Shown: piece after piece, positions 50,647 to 60,559 of the stretch
Numbering within the stretch: the first letter of the stretch is position 1
Layout: every line of letters starts with the position of its first letter
Assembly: GCF_002891295.1 (NCBI RefSeq)
Contig: NZ_LGUI01000002.1
Span: 744,001 to 808,000, forward strand
Direction: 5' to 3'
Source of the DNA: Streptomyces eurocidicus
Lineage (GTDB): Bacteria > Actinomycetota > Actinomycetes > Streptomycetales > Streptomycetaceae
Length of the DNA: 64,000 nt
Program-made: the position numbers and the translations under genes
Notes under the pieces: model-generated
What the model was told of the DNA's origin: nothing
The model's database searches: none
The model's input: only the letters and a program-made list of their open reading frames with translations

Positions 50647-51917
50647 GCAACTCACTGGCCGTCGCCACCGTCACCGAAGCGCTGCGCCTGCTCCTCGCGA
50701 ACTCCGTCGCCCTCGACGTCCCGTTCGCCGTCGACGTCGCCGCCGTCAAACCGCCCGCCCAGACCCCGGCCCAGCCCACGATCACCGTCTTCCTCTACCA
50801 GGCCACCCCCAACGCGGCGCTGCGCAACCGCGACACCCCCACCCGCACGGGCGACGGCACCCTGCTCACCAGACCGGCCGCAGCCCTCGACCTGCACTAC
50901 CTGATCAGCTTCTACGGCGACGAGCGCGAACTCGTCGCCCAGCGGCTGCTCGGCTCCGTCGTCCGCACCCTGCACGAACTGCCCACCCTGCCCAAGGAAC
51001 TGATCGACGAGGCGGCCGCCGCACCGTTCCTGACCGGCAGCGACCTCGCGGCGGCACCCCAGCGGGTGCGCTTCACGCCCTCGCAGATGGACGTGGACGA
51101 CGCCTCGAAGCTCTGGTCCATGCTCTTCCAGACGCCCTACGCGCTGTCCCTCACCTACCAGGGCACCGCCGTCCTCATCGACGGCCGGCAGGAGCCCGTC
51201 GCCGGGAAACCCGTGCTGCGCCGCACCGTGCGGGCCGTACCCACCCGGCAGCCCCTCATCGACCGGCTGCTCTCCCGCCCCGCCGGCTCGCCGCCCGGCA
51301 CCGAACCGGTGGAGGGCCCGGTGCCGGCGGGCAACGAACTGGTCCTGCGCGGCACGGGACTCCGCGCCGACCGGGTCGCGGCCCGGCTCGGCGGCCGCGA
51401 CCTGCCGCTCGACGCGGGCCGGGTGCGCGACGACGAAGCCGTCGTCCGGGTGCCCGCCGACCTGCCGCCCGGTACCCACCAGGTGCAGCTCCTCCAGGCC
51501 GTGAACCTCGGCCTCCCGGCCACCCCGCACTGGGGCCTGGAGTCCAACGCCGTCACGTTCGCCCGCCGCCCCGGCCTCGCGGGTCCCGTCCGGGTGGAGG
51601 GCCGTACGGGCCACGACAGCGTGTCCGCCGTCCTCGTCCTCGACCTGGACATGCCGCTCCGCGACGACCAACGGGTGCTGCTCCTGCTGGACGAGCGGCA
51701 GCCGCCCCCGGGCAGACCGGCCGCCGGATACCAGTTCCGCGCGCCGTTCCCGCTCGGCCAGCGGCCCGACCCCAAGCGGCTGAGGATCGCCGTCGCCAAG
51801 GTGCGGCCGGCCGTCTACCTGGTGCGGGTGCAGGTCGACGGGGTGCAGAGCGCGCTGACCTTCTCCGCCGAGGGCGTCTTCGACGGCCCCCTGGCCGACC
51901 TCGACGAGACGCGCTGA
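50643..51917 (+). CDS. DUF4255 (Pvc16-like) sheath-terminator protein
   Basis: The 424-residue protein has the DUF4255 domain at about 1-200: ALRLLLANSVALDVPFAVDV, ITVFLYQATPNAALRNRD, YLISFYGDERELVAQRLLGS, and SKLWSMLFQTPYALSLTYQG. Two Ig-like or beta domains follow (about 215-420: LVLRGTGLRADRVAARLGG, VYLVRVQVDGVQSALTF). The homologue in Photorhabdus virulence cassettes caps the top of the sheath and tube. The start overlaps the previous frame by 4 nt. Confidence 0.92.
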   Translation: MSNSLAVATVTEALRLLLANSVALDVPFAVDVAAVKPPAQTPAQPTITVFLYQATPNAALRNRDTPTRTGDGTLLTRPAAALDLHYLISFYGDERELVAQRLLGSVVRTLHELPTLPKELIDEAAAAPFLTGSDLAAAPQRVRFTPSQMDVDDASKLWSMLFQTPYALSLTYQGTAVLIDGRQEPVAGKPVLRRTVRAVPTRQPLIDRLLSRPAGSPPGTEPVEGPVPAGNELVLRGTGLRADRVAARLGGRDLPLDAGRVRDDEAVVRVPADLPPGTHQVQLLQAVNLGLPATPHWGLESNAVTFARRPGLAGPVRVEGRTGHDSVSAVLVLDLDMPLRDDQRVLLLLDERQPPPGRPAAGYQFRAPFPLGQRPDPKRLRIAVAKVRPAVYLVRVQVDGVQSALTFSAEGVFDGPLADLDETR

Positions 51918-51957
51918 CGGGGGCCGGGGCCGTGACGGTACGGGGGGACGGGACGAG

Positions 51958-54096
51958 GTGGCGGACGGTATGACCGAGCGGCACGGCGTGGACCAGCGGG
52001 CGCTCGCCGCCGCCGTGGAGGCGGTGCTGCGGCGGCTGGACGCCCACGCGTCCGCGCCCCCGGCCACCGGGGGCCGCGAGGCCGCGGCCGGGCGCGGCGC
52101 CGCGGCCACCCCTCCCGCCGGGCCCGGGCCCTCGCCCGAGGCAGCCGAGCCCGGGCCCCGGCCCTCCGCTGAGGCCGCCGGGCCCGGAGCCGAGCCCTCC
52201 GCTGAGGTCGTCGAGCCCGGCATCCAGCCTTCGCCCGAGGCCGTCGAGCCCGAGCTCCAGCCTTCCCCAGAGGCCACCGAGCCCTCGCCCGACATCCGGA
52301 TCCCTTCCGCCGACGCCCTGAGCGTCCTCGTCTCCTGCCTCGGCCTCACCCCCTTCGAACGCGACGTGCTGGTACTCGCCACCGCCGCCGAGACCGACCC
52401 GACCACCGGCCCCCGGTGCGCCGCCGCCTGCGGCGACCCGGCCCGCCCCCACCCCACGTTCGCCCTCGCGCTGGCGGCCCTCGACGCACCGCACTGGAGC
52501 GCGCTGACCCCCGTCGGGGCCCTGCGCCGCTGGCGGCTGGTCGAGCTCGACGACGAGACCTCGCCGACGACCTCGCGGCTACGGGTGGACGAGCGCGTCC
52601 TGCACTTCCTGGTCGGCGTCCCCTACCTGGACGTACGCCTGCACGGCCTGCTCAGGCACCGCACCCCGCGCCGGGAGCCGCTGCCCCCCGGCCACCAGGA
52701 CGCCGCCGAGAGCATCGCCCGCGCCTGGTCCGGAGCCGGGCTGGACGGGCCGCCGCACGCCGAACTCGTCGGCGCCGACCACGACACTCGCTGGGACATC
52801 GCCGCCACCGCCGCCGACCGCGCCGGCCTGGCCCTGTACACCGCGGCCGCGGACGACCTGCCCACCGAACCCGCCGAACGGGACCGGCTCGCCCGGCTCT
52901 GGCAGCGCGAGGCCGTCCTGCTCCCCGCGGCCCTGCTGATCGAGGGCGGCGACCGTACGGGCGAACGCCGAGGCGCGGCCGAGGCGTTCCTCGCCGAGCT
53001 GCCCGTACCCGTCATCCTCTCCAGCGACGAACCCCTGCCCGGCGCCACGGCCCGGCGGGAACGCGTCACCGCCGAACCCCTCACCCCGGAGGAGCAGCTC
53101 CGGCTGTGGAAGGGCGCGCTGGAGGGGGTCGAGGGCGTCCGGGAACAGGACGTGCGCGATCTCGTCGCCCAGTTCTCGCTTCCCGCGCACGTCATCCGCT
53201 CGGCGGGCGCGGCGGTCCGCCGGGCGCCCGAGGGCGACGCCAAACGGCTGGCGTGGCGGGCGGGCCTGGCCGAGGCCCGGATGTCCCTGGACGAGCTCGG
53301 CCGCCGGATCGAACCCCGGGCGGGCTGGGCGGACCTGGTACTCGCCGACCGCCAGCGCGAGGCGCTGCGGGAAGCCGTCGCCCATGTGCGGCGGCGCGCC
53401 ACCGTCTACCAGGAGTGGGGCTTCGAAGCGGTGCTCCGGCGCGGCCTCGGGGTGACCGCCCTGTTCGCCGGCGGCTCGGGCACGGGCAAGACGCTCGCCG
53501 CCGAGGTCGTCGCGGGCGAACTGGGCGTCGACCTGTTCGTCATCGACCTCTCCCAGATCGTCAGCAAGTACATCGGCGAGACCGAGAAGAACCTGCGCAG
53601 GGTCTTCGACGCCGCCGAACGCGGCGGCGCGCTGCTGCTCTTCGACGAGGCCGACGCGCTGTTCGGCAAGCGCAGCGAGGTCAAGGACAGCCACGACCGC
53701 TACGCCAACCTGGAGGTCAGCTATCTGCTGATGCGCATGGAGGCGTACCGGGGGCTGGCCGTCCTGACCACCAACATGAAGACGGCCCTGGACCAGGCGT
53801 TTATGCGCCGGATCCGCTTCATCGTCGACTTCCCCTTCCCCGGGGCCCCGGAGCGGGCCGAGATCTGGCGCCGCGTCATCCCCAAGCAGACCCCGAGCGA
53901 GGCCCTCGACCCGGAGCGGCTGGCCCAGCTCACCGTGGCCGGCGGCTCCATCAGGAACATCGCGCTGTCGGCGGCGTTCCTCGCCGCCGACGAGGGAAGC
54001 CCGCTGCGGATGCGGCACATGCTGGCCGCCGCCCGCACGGAGTACGTGAAGCTGGAGCGCTCGCTGACCCCCTCGGAGGTACGCGGATGGGTGTGA
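51958..54096 (+). CDS. AAA+ ATPase of the contractile injection system
   Basis: The 712-residue protein has a Pro/Glu-rich arm with 11-residue repeats (58-109). A helical and degenerate ATPase-like part follows (about 115-470), then a complete AAA+ module: Walker A AGGSGTGKTLAAE (about 505), pore-like SQIVSKYIGETEKNLRRVF, Walker B ALLLFDEADALFGKRSEV, sensor 1 LAVLTTNMKTALDQAF, Arg finger RRIRF. This is the eCIS ATPase (Pvc15-like), thought to help load or assemble particles. GTG start; an ATG lies 12 bases on. Confidence 0.93.
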   Translation: MADGMTERHGVDQRALAAAVEAVLRRLDAHASAPPATGGREAAAGRGAAATPPAGPGPSPEAAEPGPRPSAEAAGPGAEPSAEVVEPGIQPSPEAVEPELQPSPEATEPSPDIRIPSADALSVLVSCLGLTPFERDVLVLATAAETDPTTGPRCAAACGDPARPHPTFALALAALDAPHWSALTPVGALRRWRLVELDDETSPTTSRLRVDERVLHFLVGVPYLDVRLHGLLRHRTPRREPLPPGHQDAAESIARAWSGAGLDGPPHAELVGADHDTRWDIAATAADRAGLALYTAAADDLPTEPAERDRLARLWQREAVLLPAALLIEGGDRTGERRGAAEAFLAELPVPVILSSDEPLPGATARRERVTAEPLTPEEQLRLWKGALEGVEGVREQDVRDLVAQFSLPAHVIRSAGAAVRRAPEGDAKRLAWRAGLAEARMSLDELGRRIEPRAGWADLVLADRQREALREAVAHVRRRATVYQEWGFEAVLRRGLGVTALFAGGSGTGKTLAAEVVAGELGVDLFVIDLSQIVSKYIGETEKNLRRVFDAAERGGALLLFDEADALFGKRSEVKDSHDRYANLEVSYLLMRMEAYRGLAVLTTNMKTALDQAFMRRIRFIVDFPFPGAPERAEIWRRVIPKQTPSEALDPERLAQLTVAGGSIRNIALSAAFLAADEGSPLRMRHMLAAARTEYVKLERSLTPSEVRGWV
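52129..52284. repeat. 33-nt tandem repeat in the ATPase gene
   Basis: About 4.7 copies of an 11-codon unit of the form PS-x-EA-x-EPG-x-Q, residues 58-109. In-frame, so it only lengthens or shortens the flexible arm; copy number is likely variable between strains. Confidence 0.8.
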
Positions 54097-54413
54097 CGGA
54101 TCCGGGGCGCGTCGACGTCGAGATCGGCGAACTCGTCCTGCACGGCTTCGAACACGTCGACCGGGACCTCCTCGCCGACGCCTTCCGGCGTGAACTCCAC
54201 CGGCTGGTACGGGACCGGGGCGTCCCCCTGGCCGGAGACACGGGAATCACCCTGGACCTCGTCCGGGGCCTGCCGCCGCTGCCCGGTACGGCCTCACCGC
54301 ACCGGCTGGGCACGGCGCTGGCCCGGGCGGTGCACGCCGGCCTGGCGGGGCGGGGCGACACGGGGGAGCCCGGCCGCGGTTCCGGTTCCGGCACCGGGGG
54401 GCGAGACGCATGA
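54087..54413 (+). CDS. Small eCIS-operon protein of unknown function
   Basis: The 108-residue protein has strands EIGELVLHGFEHVDRDLLAD, a helix with FRRELHRLVRDRGVPL, and a Gly/Ser tail. The shape (strand, helix, short conserved LHGF) recurs at this position in Streptomyces injection operons. ATG 54087 lies inside the end of the ATPase gene and its stop overlaps the DUF4157 start by 4 nt (ATGA), so it is tightly coupled to both. No enzymatic motif. Confidence 0.8.
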   Translation: MGVTDPGRVDVEIGELVLHGFEHVDRDLLADAFRRELHRLVRDRGVPLAGDTGITLDLVRGLPPLPGTASPHRLGTALARAVHAGLAGRGDTGEPGRGSGSGTGGRDA

Positions 54414-57400
54414 GCCGGTTGCAGACGTCGTCGGCGGATCAGCGGCCGGCGGGCAAGGCCGAGCGGCAGCGCGGGCGCGAGGCCCGCGCGCCCAGGGCCC
54501 GTACCCCGGAACCCAAAGAGATCATCACCGGCGCCGGCCAGCCGCTCGACCTCGGGCTCCGCCGTGAACTGGAGGAACGCCTCGGCCACGACTTCAGCCG
54601 GGTGCGCGTCCACACCGACCCGGACGCGGCGCTGCTCACCGACCTGCTGGGCGCGGACGCCGTCACCGTGGGGGAGGACGTGTTCTTCGCCGAGGGCAGG
54701 TTCCGCCCCGGGACGGAGGACGGCCGGCGGCTGGTCGCCCACGAACTGCTGCACACGGTCCAGGCGCCGCACCCGCTGGGCGCGTTGAAGGCCGGCCGCG
54801 ACCTGGGCGCGGTCAGCATGCCGCAGGACGCGGTGGAACGACAGGCCGAGGACGGCGCCCGCTCGGACCTGCCGCGCCCCGGGGTGACGCGGAACGCCAC
54901 CCCGGGCTGGCTGCGCTACGCCCGGGTGAGCGCCGACCGCTTCCGTACGGAACTCCTGGACCCGGCCACGCTGGTGGACCGCCTCACGGCGGGCATCGTC
55001 CGCTCGCTGCGCGGCGACCCGACGGACGCGACCGGCCGGGTACGGCAGCAGCTGACCCGCTTCGCCCCGGAGCTGAAGGAGTCGGTCCTGGACCGCCTCA
55101 CCCTCCGCCTGCCGTCCTCGGACCACGAGCGGCTGCTGGAACTGGTGGAACGGAGCGAGCGCGGCCCGGCGGAGGCGGACGCGGGGACGGTGCCGGGGCC
55201 GGTGGCGGAACCGTCGCGTGATCCCGGCGGGGAGGCGGAGGGCGGGCCCGGCACCCCGCCGAAGGGGCAGGAGGGCGAGGCGGGCGGGGGCGCCCCGAAG
55301 CCGGGGGAGAAAGATCCCGAAGGGGAGGCCCCCGGGGCGAAGGGCTCCGCGGGGAAGGACGGGGAAACGCCGGAGGGGAAGGGCGAGGAACCGGGCAAGG
55401 AATCGCAGGAGGGGAAGGGCGAGGAGCAGGACAAGGAATCACCGGAGGAGAAGGGCAAGGAGCCGGGCGAGGAATCGGAGCGGACGAAGGAGAAGCCGCC
55501 TCCCACCGAGGAAAAGGAGCCCGGAGCCGAGCCCGGGAAGCCCGAGGCTGGCGGACAACCGGAGCGAGCCGCCGCGGAGACCGGTGCCGTGGCCGCCGTC
55601 GTCGGAGCCGCGCCGGGCGCGGCCTCCCCGGGCGGCGCGGCCGCGCAGGCCCTGGGCGCCCCGGAGCAACAGCGGAAGGCGCTGCGGAACGGCCCCGCCG
55701 CGGGCGCGCGTCCGGCCGTCGTCGGCGCGCGCGTCGACCAGCAGCCCGGCCCCGCCCGGCCCGAGCGCGTGGACAGGCGGGCGGAGGCCGAGGACAGCCC
55801 GCTGGGCCGGCACGGCCTCCTCGGCGGGAAGGAGGGCAAGGGCGAGCAGGCGGACGAGCCGCTGGGCCTGGCACCGGGGGCCGACAAGGAGGTCGAGGTC
55901 CCGAAGGACGAAGGGCCGGAGACCACCGGGCCGATCGGGCCGGAGCTGCGTCCGGACGACTACCTCCCGGACACCGACCTCGACGTCTCGTCCGTGCCGA
56001 CCGCCGACCACCTCGACCCCGCCGCCGAAGGCACGGCGGTACAGGAAGCGCCCTCCTTCCCCGCGCCGCCGAAGACCAAGGCGGACGAGATCCTGCGGCA
56101 ACGGGAACAGGAAGAGGGCGAGGCCGCCGCCGAGGAGCCGTCCCGGCCGCCCGCCGCCCCGCGGGCCGTGGACGGACCGCCCGCTCCGGCAGCGACCGAG
56201 GCGCCGGCTCCGCCCGGCGCCGGGAGGGAGCCGGAGAGCGACACCGCGCCGGAGCCCCGGTCGGACGAGCCGGTCGAGCGGGAGATCGGCCCCGATCCGG
56301 CAGCCGCGCAGGCCGAGGCCGGTCGCCCGGATCCGGGAGCGGACCGGGAGGAGGCGCCCGAGCCCTCGTACGCCGGGGCGTCCGGACGGCCGGACCTCGC
56401 GCAGGGCATGGGGACCGGGCCCGAGGCCGACCGCGGGCGGCCCGCCGCGGCCACCGCGGAGCGAGCGTATCCGGTAACAGGCGCGGGCCCCGGGGCCCCA
56501 GGGACCACCGGGACCCCCGGGCCCGAGGGAACCGAGGCGACCGGCCCCCTCGGTTCCCCGGGGCCGGTCGCCGAGCAGACCGACGCCCCTGGCGGCCTGG
56601 GCGCTTCCGGGGCACAGTCGGCCCCGGACGCGTCGATGGAGAAGGGCGGCGGAGCCTGCGCGGCCGTCCGGCAGCCCACCACCGAGGGGGAGAAACCCGA
56701 AGGCGGCGGGGGCGGTTGCGAGGGCGGCGGCGCGGCCGCGGGGGGCAAGGAGGAGGCGCCGGAGCAACAGCCCGCTCCTCCCGACGTCTCCGGCCAGGAC
56801 CCGCAGAGCGCCCTCGCCACGGCCGGTACGCTCCCGCCCGACCGGATGGCGGCCACACTCGACGGCGTCGACGGGGCCGTGGACCGCTCGGTGGGCGAGC
56901 AGCACGCCGCCCTGGAGGCCGACGCCCCGACCGCGCAACGCCCTTCGGGCGCCCCGGGCACCCTCTCCGGTACGCCGGAGGAAGCGGCCCCCGCGCAGCA
57001 GGTCACCGAACACGTGGAGCGGGAGGGCGCGGAGAGCGGCAAGGAGCAGAAGAAGGCCGAGGGCGAGAAGGCCGGGGGGCCGAACCCGGCGGCCGACGTT
57101 CCCCGCCCGGCCGTCTCGGACGACCAGGCGAACCAGGTGAGCGCCCAGGACGTCCAGAACGTGCAGAACGCGGTGGGGGAGGCACCCGTCACCGACGCGT
57201 CCCTCAACCGCACGGTCAAGGCGCCGAAGGTGCAGTTGAGCGGGGAGAGCGACCCCGGGCGCACCGACAGGCAGGCCGGGAATCTCAAGACCTCCTCGGC
57301 GAAGATCCTCGGTGTCGGCCGCGAGGACGCGGCCAAGCCGATGGGCGAGGACCGGATCTACCCGGACGTGCCCGGAGAGACGCTCCGGGGCGATGTGCCC

Positions 57401-60400
57401 GGGAGCGCCGGCGGCGCGGGCGGGCGGCGCCGGGCCGGTGCGGTCGCCGCCACCGGGCCGGGCGTGGCGGCCGTCGCCCAGCAGGAGCGGGGCCCGCAGA
57501 TCCAGGCCGCGGTCGGTCAGGGCCAGGGCCGTATGGGCCAGGAACAGGCCCGGCACAAGCAGTCCGAGGCCGAGGAACGGCGCAGCAGCCAGGAGGCGCG
57601 GGACCGCGCCGTCGCGGAGAACGCCGAGGCCCAGGCGGGCGAACGCGGCCAGGCCGCCGAGCAGGTGCGCGCCGAGCGGACGCAGTGGCAGGCGGAGCAG
57701 GACCAGGAGATCACCCGGGCCGACACCGACGCGGTGAAGGAACACGGCGAGAAGAACAAGGAGATCGACACCAAGCGCACCGACACGGACAAGGACGTCG
57801 GCAAGCGCCAGGACGAGGACAACAAGAAGATCCAGGACAACCGGAAGGAGGCGGAGGAGAAGGCCCGTAAGGAGAAGGAGCGGAAGAAGGAGGAGTCCTC
57901 GGGCTGGTGGGGCTGGGTCAAGTCCAAGGTGAAGGCGGCGTTCGACGCGCTGCTGAGCGCGATCACCGGGATCTTCGACTTCTTCCGCAAGATCGTCAAC
58001 GGGATCATCGACAAGTTCCGGGAGTTCGCCAACTGGGCGATCGAGCAGGCCAGGAAGCTGGCCGTCGAGCTCATCAAGAAGCTCGCGGACGCGCTGATCG
58101 CCATCGGCGACGTGCTGCTGGCGGCCTTCCCCGGGCTGCGGGACAAGTTCCGGAACAAGATCCGGCAGTGGCGTGACCAGGCGATCGCCAAGGTCAACGA
58201 GTGGGCGGACAAGCTCAAGGCGGCCGTCAACAAACTCCTCGACCTGCTGGCCGCCGGCCTGAACGCGCTGCTCGGCCTGCTGGAGAAGGTCCTCAAGGCG
58301 GTGGTCGACCAGGTCCGCGAATCGGTGCTGGCCGCGATCGAGTTCGCGCGGAACGCGATAGCGATGCTGGGCGAGCTCGCGGAGCTGGTCGTGGATGTCG
58401 CGGCCGACCCCGGCGGCTGGGTGGTCAAGCTGGGCAGGTCGGCCAAGGAGGGAATCCAGAACCACCTCTGGGGCGCCGTGAAGAGGGCGGTGAAGGGCTG
58501 GTTCAACGAAAAGGTCGAATCGGTCCTGGGGCTGGGCAAGAAGGTCGTCGATGTGCTGCTCAAGGGCTGCTACACGATGGCCGAGATCGGTCGGATGGCC
58601 TGGGAGGCGCTGATCGAGTCACTGCCCGGGATCATCATCTCGATGGTCGTCGAGAGGGTCATTTCGATGATCACCTTCCCGGCCGGTGCGGCGATCATCG
58701 AGATCGTCCGGGGCGCGATCGCGGTCTGGGGCACCATCAACAAGATCATCGCGGCGTTCGGCAAGTTCTTCAGGTTCCTCAAGGCGGTCAAGAGCGGTGC
58801 CGCGGCATGCCTGTTCGCCGAGGCGCTCGCGTCCGGCGTGGTCGTGCTCCTCGAACTCATCACCAACTACCTGCTCGCGCGGCTGAAGTCGGCGGCCAAG
58901 TCCGTCGGCACCCGGCTCAAGGCGATAGCCCAGAAGATCATGGAAGGGCTGGCCAAGGCGGCGAAGGGCCCCCGGCTGGCGGCGGGCGGGGCGATCAACC
59001 GGCTCAAGGACGGGTTGAACCGCGGGGCCCAGGCGCTCGGTCTTACCCCACGGCCCGGGGCGAAGCCGGGCCCGCGCCCCGGACCGGCCCCCGGCAGACC
59101 CTCAGGCAAGGCGACACCCCCCAAGGGCAGACCGGCCACCTCCAAACCGGCCCGCCCCGGCCCCTCCATGGGAGCGCGCGCACTGACCGGCGTGAAGACG
59201 ACGGTCAAGAACTCCGTGCGGAAGGTCACCGGTGCCGTCCGCGCCCTCGGCGGCAAGCTGAGGAACAGCAAGCTGGGCAACGTCCTCGTCAAGGGCGCGC
59301 AGAAGCTGCGGGAGGGCTACGGAAAGCTGCGCGACAAGGCCCGCGAGCGGTGGGCCAAGTGGCAGAAGGCGCGGCAGGAGCGCGCCGCCCACGAGAACTC
59401 GCCGGCGGGCAAGGCGGCTCGTCTCGCCAAGATCGTCGCTCGTATCAGGCCGAAACTGGCCAAGCTCCTGCGTCGTGGCCTGCCGGGCGCCGCCCTGCGC
59501 GGGGTGCTGTGGGGAATGCGGCAGTGGTACGGACTGAGCGGTCTGGTGGCCTCGGCCGGCCGCCAGTTCGCGGTGACCGCGACCTTGAACCCGGAGCAAC
59601 AGGCGGGCAGTGGCTTCCGGCTGACGGGCGAAGACCTGCGCAAACTCGTCCATGAGGTGGCCAAGGAGATCCTTGATCGGCAGGAGATCAAGGACGCGGC
59701 GCAGCGGCTGCGGCTGACGAAGGCCAGGGGCGGCAAGGGGCATCCACTGGAAACCACGGGCGCGCAGGACATTCCGGCGACGGTCCGTTACCTGCGGGAG
59801 CGGGGGAACTCCTTGGACGTCTCCAGGCCCGACGGGGGGACGCTCGAGGTCGGACCCCATGTCTCGAGGTGGGGGACGGTCGACTCCTACAGGGTCGGCA
59901 GTGACCATGCCGTGGTGAAGGAGCAGCAGAAGGCGGGGCAGCTCAACCAGATCACTCTGGGAGTCGGTACCTATCCGGAGATCGCCGCCTCGCTGCAGGC
60001 CACCGGGCTCAGTGACAAGCGTGTGGCGAGTGTGCTGCGTGCCTTCCATAAGACGGGCCGCTTCCCCGGATCACTGACAGCGGAGCAGGAAGCGATGTTC
60101 CGGAATCTCCACTGGCTCATGTTCGTACGGGAGTCGGTGCGGAACCCCGCCAACCTGGGCTTCGCCGCCATGACCCTCGACCTGGTGCACCGTGGTCCCG
60201 GCCAGGGCGGCCTCACCGTCCACGAGGCGTTCGCCCAGCACGAGAACACCGGACGCCAGGGCGGACGCGGATCGTTCCCCATGTCGATGGTGAACGCCGT
60301 GCGTGCGACACGTGGAGTCGAGGCCGAGGAGGCCGGGCTGCCCACGGGGAAGACCCATCAGGGCGGCACCCGTGCCGAGCGGGCGGAGTTACGGAAGAGG

Positions 60401-60556
60401 GAAGTGGAGATGGCGGAGCAGTGGGCACTGGCTGTGACGGGGGGCCAGGGCGTGCTCGGTGAGACGGCAGAGGAAGCGATCAGTGCGGGTCGTAAGCTGA
60501 TCAGCGACTTCATGCTGAAGTTCCACGGGCTGCACGAGAACGAACGGGGAATTTGA
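54410..60556 (+). CDS. Giant DUF4157 protein of the injection system with toxin-like C-terminus
   Basis: The 2048-residue protein has DUF4157 at about 45-120, with a putative zinc site HELLHTVQ (H111, E112, H115) in the family layout found next to eCIS cargo. Residues about 230-1020 are disordered Pro/Glu/Gly-rich sequence, with three copies of a 36-nt repeat (55373-55480). About 1023-1160 is a charged coiled coil and 1163-1500 a string of amphipathic and hydrophobic helices (LLSAITGIFDFFRKIV, LPGIIISMVVERVISMITF). Basic helices run to about 1720. Residues about 1720-2048 form a distinct C-terminal domain with lower GC and a TTA codon at 1994. I infer a cargo protein, delivered or held in the lumen. 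Start overlaps the preceding gene (ATGA). Confidence 0.85.
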   Translation: MSRLQTSSADQRPAGKAERQRGREARAPRARTPEPKEIITGAGQPLDLGLRRELEERLGHDFSRVRVHTDPDAALLTDLLGADAVTVGEDVFFAEGRFRPGTEDGRRLVAHELLHTVQAPHPLGALKAGRDLGAVSMPQDAVERQAEDGARSDLPRPGVTRNATPGWLRYARVSADRFRTELLDPATLVDRLTAGIVRSLRGDPTDATGRVRQQLTRFAPELKESVLDRLTLRLPSSDHERLLELVERSERGPAEADAGTVPGPVAEPSRDPGGEAEGGPGTPPKGQEGEAGGGAPKPGEKDPEGEAPGAKGSAGKDGETPEGKGEEPGKESQEGKGEEQDKESPEEKGKEPGEESERTKEKPPPTEEKEPGAEPGKPEAGGQPERAAAETGAVAAVVGAAPGAASPGGAAAQALGAPEQQRKALRNGPAAGARPAVVGARVDQQPGPARPERVDRRAEAEDSPLGRHGLLGGKEGKGEQADEPLGLAPGADKEVEVPKDEGPETTGPIGPELRPDDYLPDTDLDVSSVPTADHLDPAAEGTAVQEAPSFPAPPKTKADEILRQREQEEGEAAAEEPSRPPAAPRAVDGPPAPAATEAPAPPGAGREPESDTAPEPRSDEPVEREIGPDPAAAQAEAGRPDPGADREEAPEPSYAGASGRPDLAQGMGTGPEADRGRPAAATAERAYPVTGAGPGAPGTTGTPGPEGTEATGPLGSPGPVAEQTDAPGGLGASGAQSAPDASMEKGGGACAAVRQPTTEGEKPEGGGGGCEGGGAAAGGKEEAPEQQPAPPDVSGQDPQSALATAGTLPPDRMAATLDGVDGAVDRSVGEQHAALEADAPTAQRPSGAPGTLSGTPEEAAPAQQVTEHVEREGAESGKEQKKAEGEKAGGPNPAADVPRPAVSDDQANQVSAQDVQNVQNAVGEAPVTDASLNRTVKAPKVQLSGESDPGRTDRQAGNLKTSSAKILGVGREDAAKPMGEDRIYPDVPGETLRGDVPGSAGGAGGRRRAGAVAATGPGVAAVAQQERGPQIQAAVGQGQGRMGQEQARHKQSEAEERRSSQEARDRAVAENAEAQAGERGQAAEQVRAERTQWQAEQDQEITRADTDAVKEHGEKNKEIDTKRTDTDKDVGKRQDEDNKKIQDNRKEAEEKARKEKERKKEESSGWWGWVKSKVKAAFDALLSAITGIFDFFRKIVNGIIDKFREFANWAIEQARKLAVELIKKLADALIAIGDVLLAAFPGLRDKFRNKIRQWRDQAIAKVNEWADKLKAAVNKLLDLLAAGLNALLGLLEKVLKAVVDQVRESVLAAIEFARNAIAMLGELAELVVDVAADPGGWVVKLGRSAKEGIQNHLWGAVKRAVKGWFNEKVESVLGLGKKVVDVLLKGCYTMAEIGRMAWEALIESLPGIIISMVVERVISMITFPAGAAIIEIVRGAIAVWGTINKIIAAFGKFFRFLKAVKSGAAACLFAEALASGVVVLLELITNYLLARLKSAAKSVGTRLKAIAQKIMEGLAKAAKGPRLAAGGAINRLKDGLNRGAQALGLTPRPGAKPGPRPGPAPGRPSGKATPPKGRPATSKPARPGPSMGARALTGVKTTVKNSVRKVTGAVRALGGKLRNSKLGNVLVKGAQKLREGYGKLRDKARERWAKWQKARQERAAHENSPAGKAARLAKIVARIRPKLAKLLRRGLPGAALRGVLWGMRQWYGLSGLVASAGRQFAVTATLNPEQQAGSGFRLTGEDLRKLVHEVAKEILDRQEIKDAAQRLRLTKARGGKGHPLETTGAQDIPATVRYLRERGNSLDVSRPDGGTLEVGPHVSRWGTVDSYRVGSDHAVVKEQQKAGQLNQITLGVGTYPEIAASLQATGLSDKRVASVLRAFHKTGRFPGSLTAEQEAMFRNLHWLMFVRESVRNPANLGFAAMTLDLVHRGPGQGGLTVHEAFAQHENTGRQGGRGSFPMSMVNAVRATRGVEAEEAGLPTGKTHQGGTRAERAELRKREVEMAEQWALAVTGGQGVLGETAEEAISAGRKLISDFMLKFHGLHENERGI
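55373..55480. repeat. 36-nt tandem repeat in the DUF4157 gene
   Basis: Three copies begin at 55373, 55409 and 55445, encoding a 12-residue unit like EGKGEEPGKESQ. They lie in the disordered acidic region and keep the frame. Confidence 0.85.
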
Positions 60557-60559
60557 CCG

